Below, one piece after another: positions 24,063-33,076 of a stretch of 64,000 nt of DNA (positions are counted from its first letter, which is position 1; each line of letters begins with the position of its first letter). The stretch is from Parvibaculum sp. (GTDB taxonomy: Bacteria; Pseudomonadota; Alphaproteobacteria; Parvibaculales; Parvibaculaceae), in assembly GCA_031291615.1 (NCBI GenBank), contig JARLIS010000051.1:124001-188000 (forward strand). The letters run 5' to 3'. The notes under the pieces were generated by a model. The model was not told where the DNA came from. It was given only the letters and a program-made list of their open reading frames with translations, and ran no database searches. The position numbers and the translations under genes were made by a program.

Positions 24063-24926
24063 ATGAGAAAACGCTCTTCACACCGCGCCGGATCGCCGAT
24101 CAACGAAGCGCCGCTGACAAAGTGGATTCTGATCGCGCTGGCGGTTTCCTACCTGTCGCTGTTTCTTCTGCTGCCGCTTCTTTCCGTATTCGTCGAGGCG
24201 CTGCGAAAGGGGCTCGACGCCTATTTCGCCGCGCTCGTCGAGCCGGACGCGATGTCCGCCATACGTCTGACGCTTCTCGTATCGGCCATTGCCGTGCCGG
24301 CGAATATCATATTCGGCCTTGCCGCTTCGTGGTCGATCGCCAAGTTCGAGTTTCCGGCGAAGAGCTTTCTCATCACGCTGATCGATCTTCCGTTCTCGGT
24401 TTCGCCGGTCATTTCCGGTCTCGTCTATGTGCTTCTTTTCGGCGCGCAGGGGTTTCTCGGCCCCTGGCTTCAGGCGCATCACATCCAGATCATCTTCGCC
24501 GTGCCCGGTATCGTGCTCGCGACGATTTTCGTGACCTTTCCCTTCGTCGCCCGCCAGCTCATTCCCATCATGCAGGCGCAAGGAACCGAAGACGAAGAGG
24601 CGGCACTCTCGCTCGGCGCGTCCGGTCTTCGCACTTTCTGGAGCGTCACATTGCCGAACGTCAAATGGGCGCTCCTTTATGGCGTGTTGCTCTGCAATGC
24701 GCGGGCGATGGGCGAGTTCGGCGCCGTTTCGGTCGTCTCGGGACATATTCGCGGCCTCACCAACACCATGCCGCTACATGTGGAGATTCTCTACAATGAG
24801 TACAATTTCGTTGCCGCGTTTTCAGTTGCCTCGCTTCTGGCTCTCCTCGCCCTCGTCACCCTCGTCTTCAAAACGATCCTCGAATGGCGCTACGGTGGTG
24901 AGCTTGCGGGATCGGCAAGGCACTGA
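24063..24926 (+). CDS. cysW: Sulfate ABC transporter permease CysW
   Basis: A 287-residue permease paralogous to CysT with six predicted TM segments. The EAA loop is [20 protein letters not shown], and [19 protein letters not shown] is the CysW signature. It pairs with CysT in the membrane. GGGGGAGAC precedes the ATG. Its end overlaps the probable start of cysA by 29 bp, indicating translational coupling. Confidence 0.93.
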   Translation: MRKRSSHRAGSPINEAPLTKWILIALAVSYLSLFLLLPLLSVFVEALRKGLDAYFAALVEPDAMSAIRLTLLVSAIAVPANIIFGLAASWSIAKFEFPAKSFLITLIDLPFSVSPVISGLVYVLLFGAQGFLGPWLQAHHIQIIFAVPGIVLATIFVTFPFVARQLIPIMQAQGTEDEEAALSLGASGLRTFWSVTLPNVKWALLYGVLLCNARAMGEFGAVSVVSGHIRGLTNTMPLHVEILYNEYNFVAAFSVASLLALLALVTLVFKTILEWRYGGELAGSARH

Positions 24927-26037
24927 AGCCGGCGGCCGGAAGCCGAACCGGGACGCCGCGCGCGCCAATCAGGCGCCGGTGCGGATCGACGTCGAGGATC
25001 TGCAAAAGACGTTCGGCACCTTCCCGGCGCTGAACGGGGTTTCGCTTTCCGTCGAGCCGGGCGAACTTCTGGCGCTGCTCGGGCCGTCGGGATCGGGCAA
25101 GACGACGCTCTTGCGCGCCATCGCCGGACTGTCGACGCCGGAAGTGGGCCGCATTCATTTTCAGGGCGAGGATGCGACCAACCTCAGCCTGCGCGAGCGC
25201 CGCGTCGGCTTCGTCTTCCAGCAATATGCGCTCTTCCGCCACATGACCGTGTTCGAGAACATCGCCTTCGGCTTGCGCGTGCGACCGCGCGCCGAGCGAC
25301 CGCGCGAAAAAGAGATCGCGCGCCGCGTGCGCAGGCTTCTCGAGCTTGTTCAACTCGAGGGGCTCGAGAAGCGTTTCCCGAGCCAGCTTTCAGGTGGCCA
25401 GCGGCAGCGCGTTGCGCTGGCGCGTGCGCTCGCCATCGAGCCGACGGTGCTTCTTCTCGACGAACCGTTCGGCGCGCTCGACGCCAAGGTGCGCAAGGAG
25501 CTGCGCCGGTGGCTGCGCCAGATTCACCGCGAGACGGGGCTGACGACGATCTTCGTCACGCATGACCAGGAAGAAGCGCTGGAGCTTGCGGATCGCGTCG
25601 TCATCATGCGCGGCGGCAAGATCGAGCAGATCGGGACGCCCGCCGAGATTTATGACGAACCGGCGACGCCCTTCGTCTGCGAATTCCTCGGCAATGTGAC
25701 GCGCTTCGATACTGTTTTGAAGGATGGCGAGGCGGAAGTTCTCGGCAGTCTGCTGCCGATCGCCGAGGGGGACAGCTATCGCGATGGCCCGGCCGCCGCC
25801 TATGTGCGCTCGCACGAGATCGAAATCGCCGGCCGCGATCAGGCGGCAGGAATACCGGCGACTGTGCGGACCATTCGTCCTTTCGGCGCCTCGGTCTCGG
25901 TCGAACTTGCGATCGACGGCCGGGAGGAGCCCATCGAGGCGGAAATCCCGCGTGAGCTTTTTGAAGTCGGAGAGATAAGGCAGGGCCAGAAAGTGCGCGT
26001 GCGGGCCTCGGCCGCGCGCATCTTTCCCCTTCGCTGA
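24898..26037 (+). CDS. cysA: Sulfate ABC transporter ATPase CysA
   Basis: The ATPase of the importer, about 379 residues from GTG 24898. Walker [11 protein letters not shown]-loop VFQQYALF, signature [15 protein letters not shown], Walker [13 protein letters not shown] and the switch [10 protein letters not shown] are all intact. A C-terminal TOBE-like domain (about 260-379) is present, as in CysA. The start is uncertain: GTG 24895, 24898 and 24979 are all in frame; the last gives 352 residues, nearer the usual length, but none has a strong ribosome site. Last gene of the sulfate cluster. Confidence 0.92.
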   Translation: MSLRDRQGTEAGGRKPNRDAARANQAPVRIDVEDLQKTFGTFPALNGVSLSVEPGELLALLGPSGSGKTTLLRAIAGLSTPEVGRIHFQGEDATNLSLRERRVGFVFQQYALFRHMTVFENIAFGLRVRPRAERPREKEIARRVRRLLELVQLEGLEKRFPSQLSGGQRQRVALARALAIEPTVLLLDEPFGALDAKVRKELRRWLRQIHRETGLTTIFVTHDQEEALELADRVVIMRGGKIEQIGTPAEIYDEPATPFVCEFLGNVTRFDTVLKDGEAEVLGSLLPIAEGDSYRDGPAAAYVRSHEIEIAGRDQAAGIPATVRTIRPFGASVSVELAIDGREEPIEAEIPRELFEVGEIRQGQKVRVRASAARIFPLR

Positions 26038-26069
26038 GGCCGCCCGTTCCGGCTTTTCCCCTGCGTCAA

Positions 26070-26099
26070 CTGCCAGGCCCTGAAAAAAGGCCTTGGCAG
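26070..26099 (+). terminator. Hairpin in the cysA-thiolase gap
   Basis: CTGCCAGGCC (26070-26079) pairs with GGCCTTGGCAG (26089-26099) with one bulge around an A-rich loop. It is 33 bp after cysA and could end the sulfate transcript, but no T run follows. The rest of the 236-bp gap holds the thiolase leader with AGGGAGA before its ATG and nothing else recognisable. Confidence 0.4.
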
Positions 26100-26273
26100 C
26101 CCGTGCTTTCATGGCGATATGGAGGAATAGCGGTCTCGCGCAACCTGCTTCCGACGGGCTGGACAAGCCTTTCGCCATGGCCAAGATTGCGCGCTGACCG
26201 GTTCCTTTTATGAACATGGCGGCGACCCGGCCTTTGACAGCGCGGGGCCAAAACCAAACCAGGGAGACGTTAC

Positions 26274-27446
26274 ATGGCTGAAGCCTATATCGTTGCGGCA
26301 GTGCGCACGGCGGGCGGCCGCAAGGGCGGCAGGCTGAAAGATTGGCATCCGGCCGACATGGGCGGCAGGGTGATCGATGCGCTTGTCGACCGCACCAAGG
26401 TCGATCCCGCTCTCATCGAAGACGTGATCGTCGGTTGCGTCGATCAGGCCGGCGAGCAGGGCATGAACATCGCGCGCAACGCGGTGCTCGCCTCGAAGCT
26501 GCCCGAGAGCGTTCCGGCGACCTCCGTCGATCGCCAGTGCGGTTCGTCGCAGCAGGCGCTGCACTTCGCGGCCCAGGCCGTGATGTCGGGCGCGATGGAT
26601 GTCGTCATCGCGGCGGGCATCGAGAGCATGACGCGCGTGCCGATGGGCATGCCGATCTCGCTGCCGTTCAAGAACGGCTTCGGCATCTACAAGAGCCCGA
26701 AGATCGAAGATCGCTATCCGAACATTCAGTTCAGCCAGTTCGCCGGCGCCGAGATGATCGCGAAGAAGTACGGGCTGACGAAGGACCAGCTCGACGAATT
26801 CGGCTATTCGAGCCATCAGAAGGCGATTGCGGCGACGCAGGGCGGCGCGTTCAAGGACGAAATCCTGGCGCTTGAAGTCGTCACCGCCGACGGCAAGACC
26901 GAAATGCACACGGTCGATGAAGGCATCCGCTTCGACGCCAATCTCGATGCGATCAAGAGCGTGAAGCTCCTCGTCGAAGGCGGCGCCATCACGGCGGCGA
27001 CTTCGAGCCAGATCTGCGACGGCGCGTCGGGCGTCATGATCGTCAATGAAAAGGGCCTGAAGCAGCTCGGCGTCGAGCCGCTCGCCCGCGTGCACCACAT
27101 GACGGTGGTGGGCGGCGATCCGGTCATCATGCTCGAAGCCCCGATCCCGGGCACCGAGCGCGCGCTGAAGAAGGCCGGCATGAAGATCGACGACATCGAC
27201 CTTTATGAAGTCAATGAAGCCTTCGCCTCCGTGCCGACCGCATGGCTGCAGAAGCTCAATGCCGATCCGGCGCGTCTCAACGTCAATGGCGGCGCGATCT
27301 CGCTCGGCCATCCGCTCGGCGCCTCCGGTACGAAGCTGATGACGACGCTCGTCTATGCGCTGAAGAACCGCAACAAGCGCTACGGTCTCCAGACCATGTG
27401 CGAAGGCGGCGGTCTCGCCAACGTTACGATCGTCGAGCGCCTCTAA
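26274..27446 (+). CDS. Acetyl-CoA acyltransferase (thiolase)
   Basis: A 390-residue thiolase of the FadA/AtoB superfamily. The nucleophilic Cys is in SVDRQCGSSQQA (about 86-97), the catalytic His in GGAISLGHPLGASGTK, and the second Cys in QTMCEGGGLAN. It cleaves 3-ketoacyl-CoA or condenses acyl-CoAs. The active-site sequence DRQCGSS differs from the NQLCGSG of the PhaA at 47235, so a distinct, probably degradative role (beta-oxidation or aromatic pathway) is inferred. It is a single gene ended by a strong terminator. Confidence 0.93.
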   Translation: MAEAYIVAAVRTAGGRKGGRLKDWHPADMGGRVIDALVDRTKVDPALIEDVIVGCVDQAGEQGMNIARNAVLASKLPESVPATSVDRQCGSSQQALHFAAQAVMSGAMDVVIAAGIESMTRVPMGMPISLPFKNGFGIYKSPKIEDRYPNIQFSQFAGAEMIAKKYGLTKDQLDEFGYSSHQKAIAATQGGAFKDEILALEVVTADGKTEMHTVDEGIRFDANLDAIKSVKLLVEGGAITAATSSQICDGASGVMIVNEKGLKQLGVEPLARVHHMTVVGGDPVIMLEAPIPGTERALKKAGMKIDDIDLYEVNEAFASVPTAWLQKLNADPARLNVNGGAISLGHPLGASGTKLMTTLVYALKNRNKRYGLQTMCEGGGLANVTIVERL

Positions 27447-27470
27447 GCGCAAGACGGTTTTACCGAATGG

Positions 27471-27499
27471 AAGGCGGAGCAGCGATGCTCCGCCTTTTT
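27471..27499 (+). terminator. Rho-independent terminator, bidirectional
   Basis: A perfect 11-bp stem AAGGCGGAGCA / TGCTCCGCCTT with a 4-nt GCGA loop, then a T run. It lies between the converging thiolase and MFS exporter genes and probably serves both. Confidence 0.9.
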
Positions 27500-27501
27500 C
27501 T

Positions 27502-29073
27502 TTAGTGGCCGCCCCCCGATCCGCCCGGCACCTGCGGACGGTCGACCATCGGTAGCGTCAGCAGCATGGCCGCAAAACAGATGGCGAGCACGAAGAAGCA
27601 ATCGGCGAAGGCCATGACGGTCGCTTCCCGCGTCATCAGACCGTAGAGCTCCTTGATGGCGGCGAGATCGCCGGAGCTGCCGAGCGTGCCGCCGATCATC
27701 TGTCCGAGGCCCGTCACCGTCTGGTCGATCACGGGGCGCCCCGCCTCGACCGCCTCGCGCAGGCGGCTTTTGTGGAAATCGAGCCGGTGGACGAGCACCG
27801 TATTGATGATCGCAAGGCCGATGGCGCCGCCGAGATTGCGCATCAGATTATAAAGGCCGCTCGCATTTTTCAGCTGCGACTGGGGCAGGGTGCCGAGCGC
27901 CAGCGCATTGATCGGCACGATGCAGAACATCAGGCCGAGGCCGCGTATCGCCTGCGGCAGCAGGAACTCGCCATAGTCCCATTCCCAGGTGATGCCGAGC
28001 GTCAGATAGTTCGAAAGCGCCAGCATGCCGAAGCCGTAGCCGATCAGATAACGGATATCGACCTTCTGGGTCAGGATGCCGGCGATGGGCGCGGAGACGA
28101 ACTGGCAGATGCCGGTGACGGCCATGATCTCGCCGATCTGAAGCGCGCTCAGATGGCGCACCTGGGCGAGGAAGAGCGGATAGAGATAGGTGAGACCGTA
28201 AAGCGCAACGCCGAGGAAGATGCTCAGGACAGAGCCGAGCGCGAAGTTCCGGTTCATATAGGCGCGAAGATCGACGATGGGGTTCTCGTCGGTGAGCACG
28301 CGAGCGAAAAAGAACGAGCCCGACATGAAACAGACGACGCCGAGCCACCAGATCGTATCGTCGTTGAACCAGTCGTTGCGCGGTCCTTCTTCCAGCACAT
28401 ATTCGAGCGAGCCGAGGAAGACTGCCATCAGCAGCGCGCCCCAGCCGTCGAAATCGTCGAAAAGCGACCAGTTCGGCTCGTCGAGATCGACAAGGAGCCA
28501 GACGGCGACGATGACGACGGCGCCGGGCACGATGTTGATGAGAAAGAGCCAGTGCCATGAAAAGGCGTCGGTGAGATAGCCGCCAAGCGTCGGGCCGATG
28601 GTGGGCGCCAGCGTGGCGACGAGGCCAATCATCACCGAAATGCTGCTGCGCCGTTCCGGCGGAAAGACATTGCCATAGGCGGACGCGAAGACGGTCGGGA
28701 TCATCGCGCCGCCGAGGAAGCCTTGCAGCGCGCGGTAGACGATCATCTGGTCGATCGAGGTCGCGGTGGCGCAGAAGAAGCTCATGATGGTGAAGCCGGT
28801 TGCCGAGGCGACATAGAGGTAGCGCGTCGACATCAGCCGCGAGAGCCAGCCGGACATCGGGATCATCACCACTTCGGCGATGAGGTAGGAGGTCTGAACC
28901 CAGCTTATTTCGTCGGAACTGGCGGAGAGGCCCGCCTGAATCTTGGTGATCGAGCTCGATACGATCTGGATGTCGAGGATCGCCATGAACATGCCGACGA
29001 CCATGAAGAGGAAGCCGACGACGCGGCGCGTCTGGAAGGCATCCGGCGCTCCGGCGGCGTCGAGGCTCGACAT
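27502..29073 (-). CDS. MFS multidrug exporter, DHA2/EmrB type
   Basis: A 523-residue inner-membrane transporter with 14 predicted TM segments. FMAILDIQIVSSSITKIQ and the motif C region GLVATLAPTIGPTLGGYL mark the drug:H+ antiporter-2 family, closest in style to EmrB. It exports hydrophobic compounds with the HlyD/EmrA-type adaptor encoded 21 bp upstream. Control is probably by the divergent TetR gene at 30305. Confidence 0.93.
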   Translation of the reverse strand: MSSLDAAGAPDAFQTRRVVGFLFMVVGMFMAILDIQIVSSSITKIQAGLSASSDEISWVQTSYLIAEVVMIPMSGWLSRLMSTRYLYVASATGFTIMSFFCATATSIDQMIVYRALQGFLGGAMIPTVFASAYGNVFPPERRSSISVMIGLVATLAPTIGPTLGGYLTDAFSWHWLFLINIVPGAVVIVAVWLLVDLDEPNWSLFDDFDGWGALLMAVFLGSLEYVLEEGPRNDWFNDDTIWWLGVVCFMSGSFFFARVLTDENPIVDLRAYMNRNFALGSVLSIFLGVALYGLTYLYPLFLAQVRHLSALQIGEIMAVTGICQFVSAPIAGILTQKVDIRYLIGYGFGMLALSNYLTLGITWEWDYGEFLLPQAIRGLGLMFCIVPINALALGTLPQSQLKNASGLYNLMRNLGGAIGLAIINTVLVHRLDFHKSRLREAVEAGRPVIDQTVTGLGQMIGGTLGSSGDLAAIKELYGLMTREATVMAFADCFFVLAICFAAMLLTLPMVDRPQVPGGSGGGH

Positions 29074-29094
29074 GGCGTCCCCTCTCCCTGCGCC

Positions 29095-30201
29095 TTAATC
29101 GCGCGCGATGGCCTTTGCGGGTGTGCCCGAAGCGCCGAAGACGCCGCCATTGTCGGCTGTGCCGCGCCGGTCGCCGGTGCGCGTATCGATCGAGACGGTG
29201 ACGGAAAGGCCCGGGCGCAAGAGGCCTTTCAAGGCGTTGTCGTCCGGCACGGCGATCCTCACCGGCACGCGCTGCACGACCTTCGTAAAGTTGCCGGTTG
29301 CGTTCTCGGCCGGCAGCAGGCTGAAGACCTGACCGCTGGCAGGCGAGAAGCTCTCGACCCTGCCTTCGATTTCCGTGCCGGGATAGGCGTCGGAGACGAT
29401 GGTCGCGGATTGGCCGATGCGCATCTTGCCGATCTGGGTTTCCTTGAAGTTCGCCTCGACATAGACATGCGGCAGGGCGACGAGCGAGGCGAGCTGCGCG
29501 CCCGGCTGCACGAGCTGGCCGACATCCATGTGCTTGTTGCCGACGACGCCGTCGATGGGCGCGCGGATCACCGTATAGGCGAGATTGCGCTCGGCCTGAT
29601 CGACGTCGGAGGCCGATTGCTGGAGGCGTTTTTCCTCTTCCGATTTCTGCGCCTGCAGCACGCCGATCTGCGCGGTCGCGGAATTGAAGCTTGCATGGGC
29701 CGCCGTCTGGGTTGCGTCGGCCGACTGCATGTCGGCGCGCGCGCTTTCGAGCTTCTGCTTGCTGGCGAAATTCGCCTTGGCGAGTTCGACATAGCGGGCA
29801 TAGTCGGCCTTGGCGCGGCGGGCCTGGGCTTCGGCCGAGGCGATGTTCGCCTTCGCGCTTTCGGCCTGGGCGTTGGCGGCCTCGATCTGCTGGCCGATGG
29901 TGGCGATGGCGGCCTTCTGGGTTTCGAGTTTCGCGCGGGCCTGATCGCGGGCGATCTCGTAGTCGCGCGGATCGATCGTCGCCAGCACATCGTCCTTGTG
30001 CACATAGGCGTTCTCGGTCACGGCGACCGTCGCCAGATAGCCCGAGACCTTGGGCGAAATCACCGAAATATCGCTCTGGACATAGGCGTTGTCGGTGGTT
30101 TCGATGTAGCGGTAATGGGTGAGCCACAGGACCGAATAGACAAGGCCGATGAAGAGGAACAGGCCGCCAAGCCCCATGAATATGCGCTGACGATTGATCA
30201 T
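29095..30201 (-). CDS. EmrA/HlyD-type efflux adaptor
   Basis: A 368-residue membrane-anchored periplasmic adaptor. It has an N-terminal TM helix (about 9-27), the barrel/lipoyl parts (TTDNAYVQSDISVISPKVSG; RAPIDGVVGNKHMDVGQLVQ) and a long Ala/Gln/Glu-rich coiled coil at about 90-205. It links the MFS pump to an outer-membrane channel not encoded here. First gene of the two-gene operon, starting 17 bp from a TetR-type operator at 30218. Confidence 0.93.
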   Translation of the reverse strand: MINRQRIFMGLGGLFLFIGLVYSVLWLTHYRYIETTDNAYVQSDISVISPKVSGYLATVAVTENAYVHKDDVLATIDPRDYEIARDQARAKLETQKAAIATIGQQIEAANAQAESAKANIASAEAQARRAKADYARYVELAKANFASKQKLESARADMQSADATQTAAHASFNSATAQIGVLQAQKSEEEKRLQQSASDVDQAERNLAYTVIRAPIDGVVGNKHMDVGQLVQPGAQLASLVALPHVYVEANFKETQIGKMRIGQSATIVSDAYPGTEIEGRVESFSPASGQVFSLLPAENATGNFTKVVQRVPVRIAVPDDNALKGLLRPGLSVTVSIDTRTGDRRGTADNGGVFGASGTPAKAIARD

Positions 30202-30217
30202 AATGCCCGCCCTTCAA

Positions 30218-30235
30218 TCGAACCGCTCGGTCAAC
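30218..30235. promoter_or_regulatory. TetR-type operator 1 (emrA-side)
   Basis: GAACCGCTCGGTCAA within 30218-30235 has the dyad AACCG-N3-GGT(T/C). It is a near copy of the site at 30285-30302, in the same orientation and 67 bp away, and lies just before the adaptor start. Both sites are expected to bind the adjacent TetR protein. Confidence 0.65.
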
Positions 30236-30284
30236 AGAGTTGAAATATGGCAATAACGGACGCACATTCAAGAAGATTCAATAC

Positions 30285-30302
30285 TGAACCGATTGGTCAA
30301 TG
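30285..30302. promoter_or_regulatory. TetR-type operator 2 (tetR-side)
   Basis: TGAACCGATTGGTCAATG, the second copy of the AACCG-N3-GGTCA dyad. It ends 2 bp before the preferred tetR start, so binding should block expression of tetR itself. This position also argues for ATG 30305 rather than the TTG at 30293, which would lie inside the site. Confidence 0.65.
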
Positions 30303-30304
30303 AG

Positions 30305-30946
30305 ATGGTGGAGACGTTAACGCGCAGTGCCGAGGGGGCCGCTCCCGACGATCCGGCAAAGCAGGGCCAGATCATCGCCGGCGCCAAACGCGTCTTTCTC
30401 GAACGCGGCTATGAAGGCGCGATCATGTCTCTGATCGCGCGGGAGGCCGGCGTTTCGAAGGGCACCCTCTACGTTTACTTCACCAATAAGGAGGCGCTGT
30501 TCGCGGCTTTCATTCAGACGGAGTGCCGCCTCCAGTCGCGCGAAGTGTTCGAGCTGCTCGACGGGGCGAAGTCGGCGCGCGACGTGCTGCCGCAATTCGG
30601 GCGGCACTTCCTGCAATTCCTCATCGCGCCCGACACGCATGCGATCCGGCGGCTTGTCGCCGCGGAGTCTGCGAAGTTTCCGGAACTGGGCCGCGCCTTT
30701 TACGAAGCGGGGCCGCGCGTCGGCCTCCGCATGCTGAAGGATTTTCTCACGCGCCGCGTCGAGGCGGGCGAGCTCGACATCGACGATCCGGCGCTCGCGG
30801 CATCGCAGTTCATGAACCTTTGCCACGGCGAGCTCACGCTGATGCGGCAGATGAACGTCATCGAAACGGCGACGCCCCAGCGTATCGGCTATATTGTGGA
30901 TCAGGCCGTCAGGGTTTTCCTTGCGGCCCATGCCGCGCATTTGTAA
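30305..30946 (+). CDS. TetR/AcrR-family regulator of the EmrAB-like pump
   Basis: A 213-residue TetR protein. The HTH domain covers about 20-65 (QIIAGAKRVFLERGYEG; SLIAREAGVSKGTLYVYF). The C-terminal part resembles the TetR_C domain of AcrR-like regulators (QFGRHFLQFL; RRLVAAESAKFPELGRAFYE). It is divergent from the exporter operon with a 103-bp gap holding two matching operators, so it is the likely local repressor. Confidence 0.92.
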   Translation: MVETLTRSAEGAAPDDPAKQGQIIAGAKRVFLERGYEGAIMSLIAREAGVSKGTLYVYFTNKEALFAAFIQTECRLQSREVFELLDGAKSARDVLPQFGRHFLQFLIAPDTHAIRRLVAAESAKFPELGRAFYEAGPRVGLRMLKDFLTRRVEAGELDIDDPALAASQFMNLCHGELTLMRQMNVIETATPQRIGYIVDQAVRVFLAAHAAHL

Positions 30947-31025
30947 GCCGCGCTTCAATCCTTCAAAATCCGCCAGACCTGCTAGACTGTCCGGCGATGC
31001 GGGAAAAAGGTCCGGGCTACCGTCC

Positions 31026-31754
31026 ATGAAGATGAAGGAACTCGAGCGCGAAACGGGTATCGGGCGGGAAACGATCCGCTTCTATATTCGTGAAGGCCTG
31101 CTGCCGGAGCCGGTGCGCCCCAAGCGCAACGTCGCGACCTATGGTCCGCAGCACGTCGCCCGCCTCAACCTCATCAAGCGGTTGCAGCAGGAACGCTTTC
31201 TCCCCCTCAGCGTCATCAAGACCATTGTCGATGCCGAAAGCGAGAATCCGGCAACGGGCTTTGAGTCACTGATCGGGCTCGAGCACAGGATCGGGCCTTT
31301 GCTTGCCGAAGGGCGCAACCTCGCGCCGCAGCGGCTTGAAGATGCGGCGAAGGCCTATGGCGTCAGCATGGAAGATGTGCGGCGGCTCGCTGAAATCGGC
31401 TTCCTCCATATCGACAGCAAGGACAATGGGGAGTGGCTGAACCAGCGTAACGTGCGGCTTCTGGAGCTTGTCGGCGAGTGGCGCGCGGCGGGCTATACGA
31501 GCGAGCTCGGCTTTCAGGTCGACACCTATCGCATCTATGCCGAAGTGACAGAGGTACTCGCGCATCGCGCGGTTTCGACCTTCTACAAGACCTTCGGCAA
31601 TCGCGTGTCGACCGAAGAGGCCGTGCAAATGGCCGTGCGCGGCATCAATCTCATCAACGAAATGATGCCGATCCTCAGGATCGAGAAGATCATTCGCGAG
31701 GTCGAAAAGGTGAGCGCGCGTGGCACGCTCGACGGTGAGGGGGAAGGCGACTGA
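31026..31754 (+). CDS. MerR-family transcriptional regulator
   Basis: A 242-residue regulator. The MerR winged HTH is at 1-75 (MKELERETGIGRETIRFYIREGLLPEP; a basic ARLNLIKRLQQERFLPLSVIK region follows). The long C-terminal part (75-242) is helical, has no recognised metal or ligand motif, and ends in an acidic tail. The start could be either of two ATGs (31026, 31032). It converges on the ABC ATPase gene with a 6-bp gap. Target genes unknown. Confidence 0.85.
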   Translation: MKMKELERETGIGRETIRFYIREGLLPEPVRPKRNVATYGPQHVARLNLIKRLQQERFLPLSVIKTIVDAESENPATGFESLIGLEHRIGPLLAEGRNLAPQRLEDAAKAYGVSMEDVRRLAEIGFLHIDSKDNGEWLNQRNVRLLELVGEWRAAGYTSELGFQVDTYRIYAEVTEVLAHRAVSTFYKTFGNRVSTEEAVQMAVRGINLINEMMPILRIEKIIREVEKVSARGTLDGEGEGD

Positions 31755-31760
31755 TCTGCC

Positions 31761-32885
31761 TTACGCCGGCAGCACCAGCGTGTCGCTCTTGCGCCAGTGG
31801 AGCCAGTATTCCTCGCCCTTCTTGAAGGTGAATTCGGCGATGTCGCGCGAGACGTTGCCAATGTCGGCGAGGATCGGGGCGCCGCTTCCGATGTGGAAGA
31901 AGACGTTGCTGAAGCTGCCGTAATAGGCGACTTCGCCGACTTCGCCGCGCACGACGATGAGATCGGGATCGGTCGGCTTCGTTTCGGAGACGAATATCTT
32001 TTCGGGCCGCACCGCGAGCGAGGCCGCGCCCTCGACATGTCCCGGCAGGTCGAAGGCGCCGATGTTCGGCGCCTCGAACTTCACGCGGTCGGCGTCGATC
32101 CGCGCGGCCTTGCCGTCGATCAGGTTGATCTTGCCGATGAAGTCCGCGACGAAGCGGCTTGAGGGATTTTCGTAGAGCTGGGCGGGCGCCGCCACCTGCT
32201 CGACCTTGCCCGCGTTCATGACGGCGATGCGGTTCGCCATCGACAGGGCTTCCGACTGGTCATGCGTGACGATGACGAAGGTGATGCCGACGGTCGCCTG
32301 CAGGCGCACCAGTTCGAGCTGCATCGCTTCGCGCAGTGTCGCATCGAGCGCGGAGAGCGGCTCGTCGAGGAGAAGCACGGAGGGACGCTTGATGAGCGCG
32401 CGCGCGAGCGCCACGCGCTGGCGCTGGCCGCCGGACAATTCATGCGGCATGCGCTTGCCGTAGCCGGCGAGCTTGACGAGGGCGAGCGCCTCTTCCGCGC
32501 GCTGCTTTATTTCTCCGCGCGGGCGGCCATCCATGCGCAGGCCGTAGCCGACATTCTTTTCGACCGACATGTGCGGAAAGACGGCATAGGACTGGAACAC
32601 CATATTCACCGGCCGCTTGTTCGGTGCGACCGTCGACATGTCGACGCCGTCAATGATGACTTCGCCGGCGGACGGCGTCTCGAAGCCCGCAAGCATGCGC
32701 AGCAGCGTCGTCTTTCCGCAGCCTGAAGGCCCGAGCAGCGCGAAGAACTCGCCGCGGCTCACAGTCAGGTTCACATTGTCGACGGCTTTGACGCCGCCGC
32801 CATAGATCTTCGATACGTTCTTGATTTCGATAATCGGTCGGTCGCTCGCGGATGAAGTGGACTTGCTTTGTTCCTGCACTGACAT
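31761..32885 (-). CDS. Orphan PotA-type ABC importer ATPase
   Basis: A 374-residue ATPase of the spermidine/putrescine (PotA) and Fe3+/thiamine importer group. Walker [11 protein letters not shown]-loop VFQSYAVF, signature [15 protein letters not shown], Walker [13 protein letters not shown] and [11 protein letters not shown] are intact. The C-terminal TOBE_2 domain (about 290-374) is the type seen in PotA-like proteins. No permease or binding-protein gene is next to it, which is unusual. ATG 32885 is preferred; an in-frame TTG at 32969 would add 28 low-complexity residues. Confidence 0.88.
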   Translation of the reverse strand: MSVQEQSKSTSSASDRPIIEIKNVSKIYGGGVKAVDNVNLTVSRGEFFALLGPSGCGKTTLLRMLAGFETPSAGEVIIDGVDMSTVAPNKRPVNMVFQSYAVFPHMSVEKNVGYGLRMDGRPRGEIKQRAEEALALVKLAGYGKRMPHELSGGQRQRVALARALIKRPSVLLLDEPLSALDATLREAMQLELVRLQATVGITFVIVTHDQSEALSMANRIAVMNAGKVEQVAAPAQLYENPSSRFVADFIGKINLIDGKAARIDADRVKFEAPNIGAFDLPGHVEGAASLAVRPEKIFVSETKPTDPDLIVVRGEVGEVAYYGSFSNVFFHIGSGAPILADIGNVSRDIAEFTFKKGEEYWLHWRKSDTLVLPA

Positions 32886-33076
32886 GCCGTTGGCGTCCCC
32901 AGAGTATTTCGCGTCATTTCCGGCCGCCCCGAATTTCGTTTTGCGGGCGGGGTCGTTGGAAGTGTTCAATGGTTTTTAGCTCAAGGCAAGACGAGGCTGT
33001 GGCGAAAGTTCTTGTATCGTGGCGGCACTGTCACAAAATCAGCGCAACCGAACCGGGCCGATGGAGAAATACGAAG

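Noticed and set aside
24679..24897. N-terminal extension of CysA
   Set aside because: The frame is open upstream, but this part overlaps cysW out of frame and has no ABC-type sequence.
27848..30271. Very long minus-strand frame spanning the MFS and adaptor genes
   Set aside because: It is a shifted frame through two genuine genes whose own products have full EmrB and EmrA motifs.
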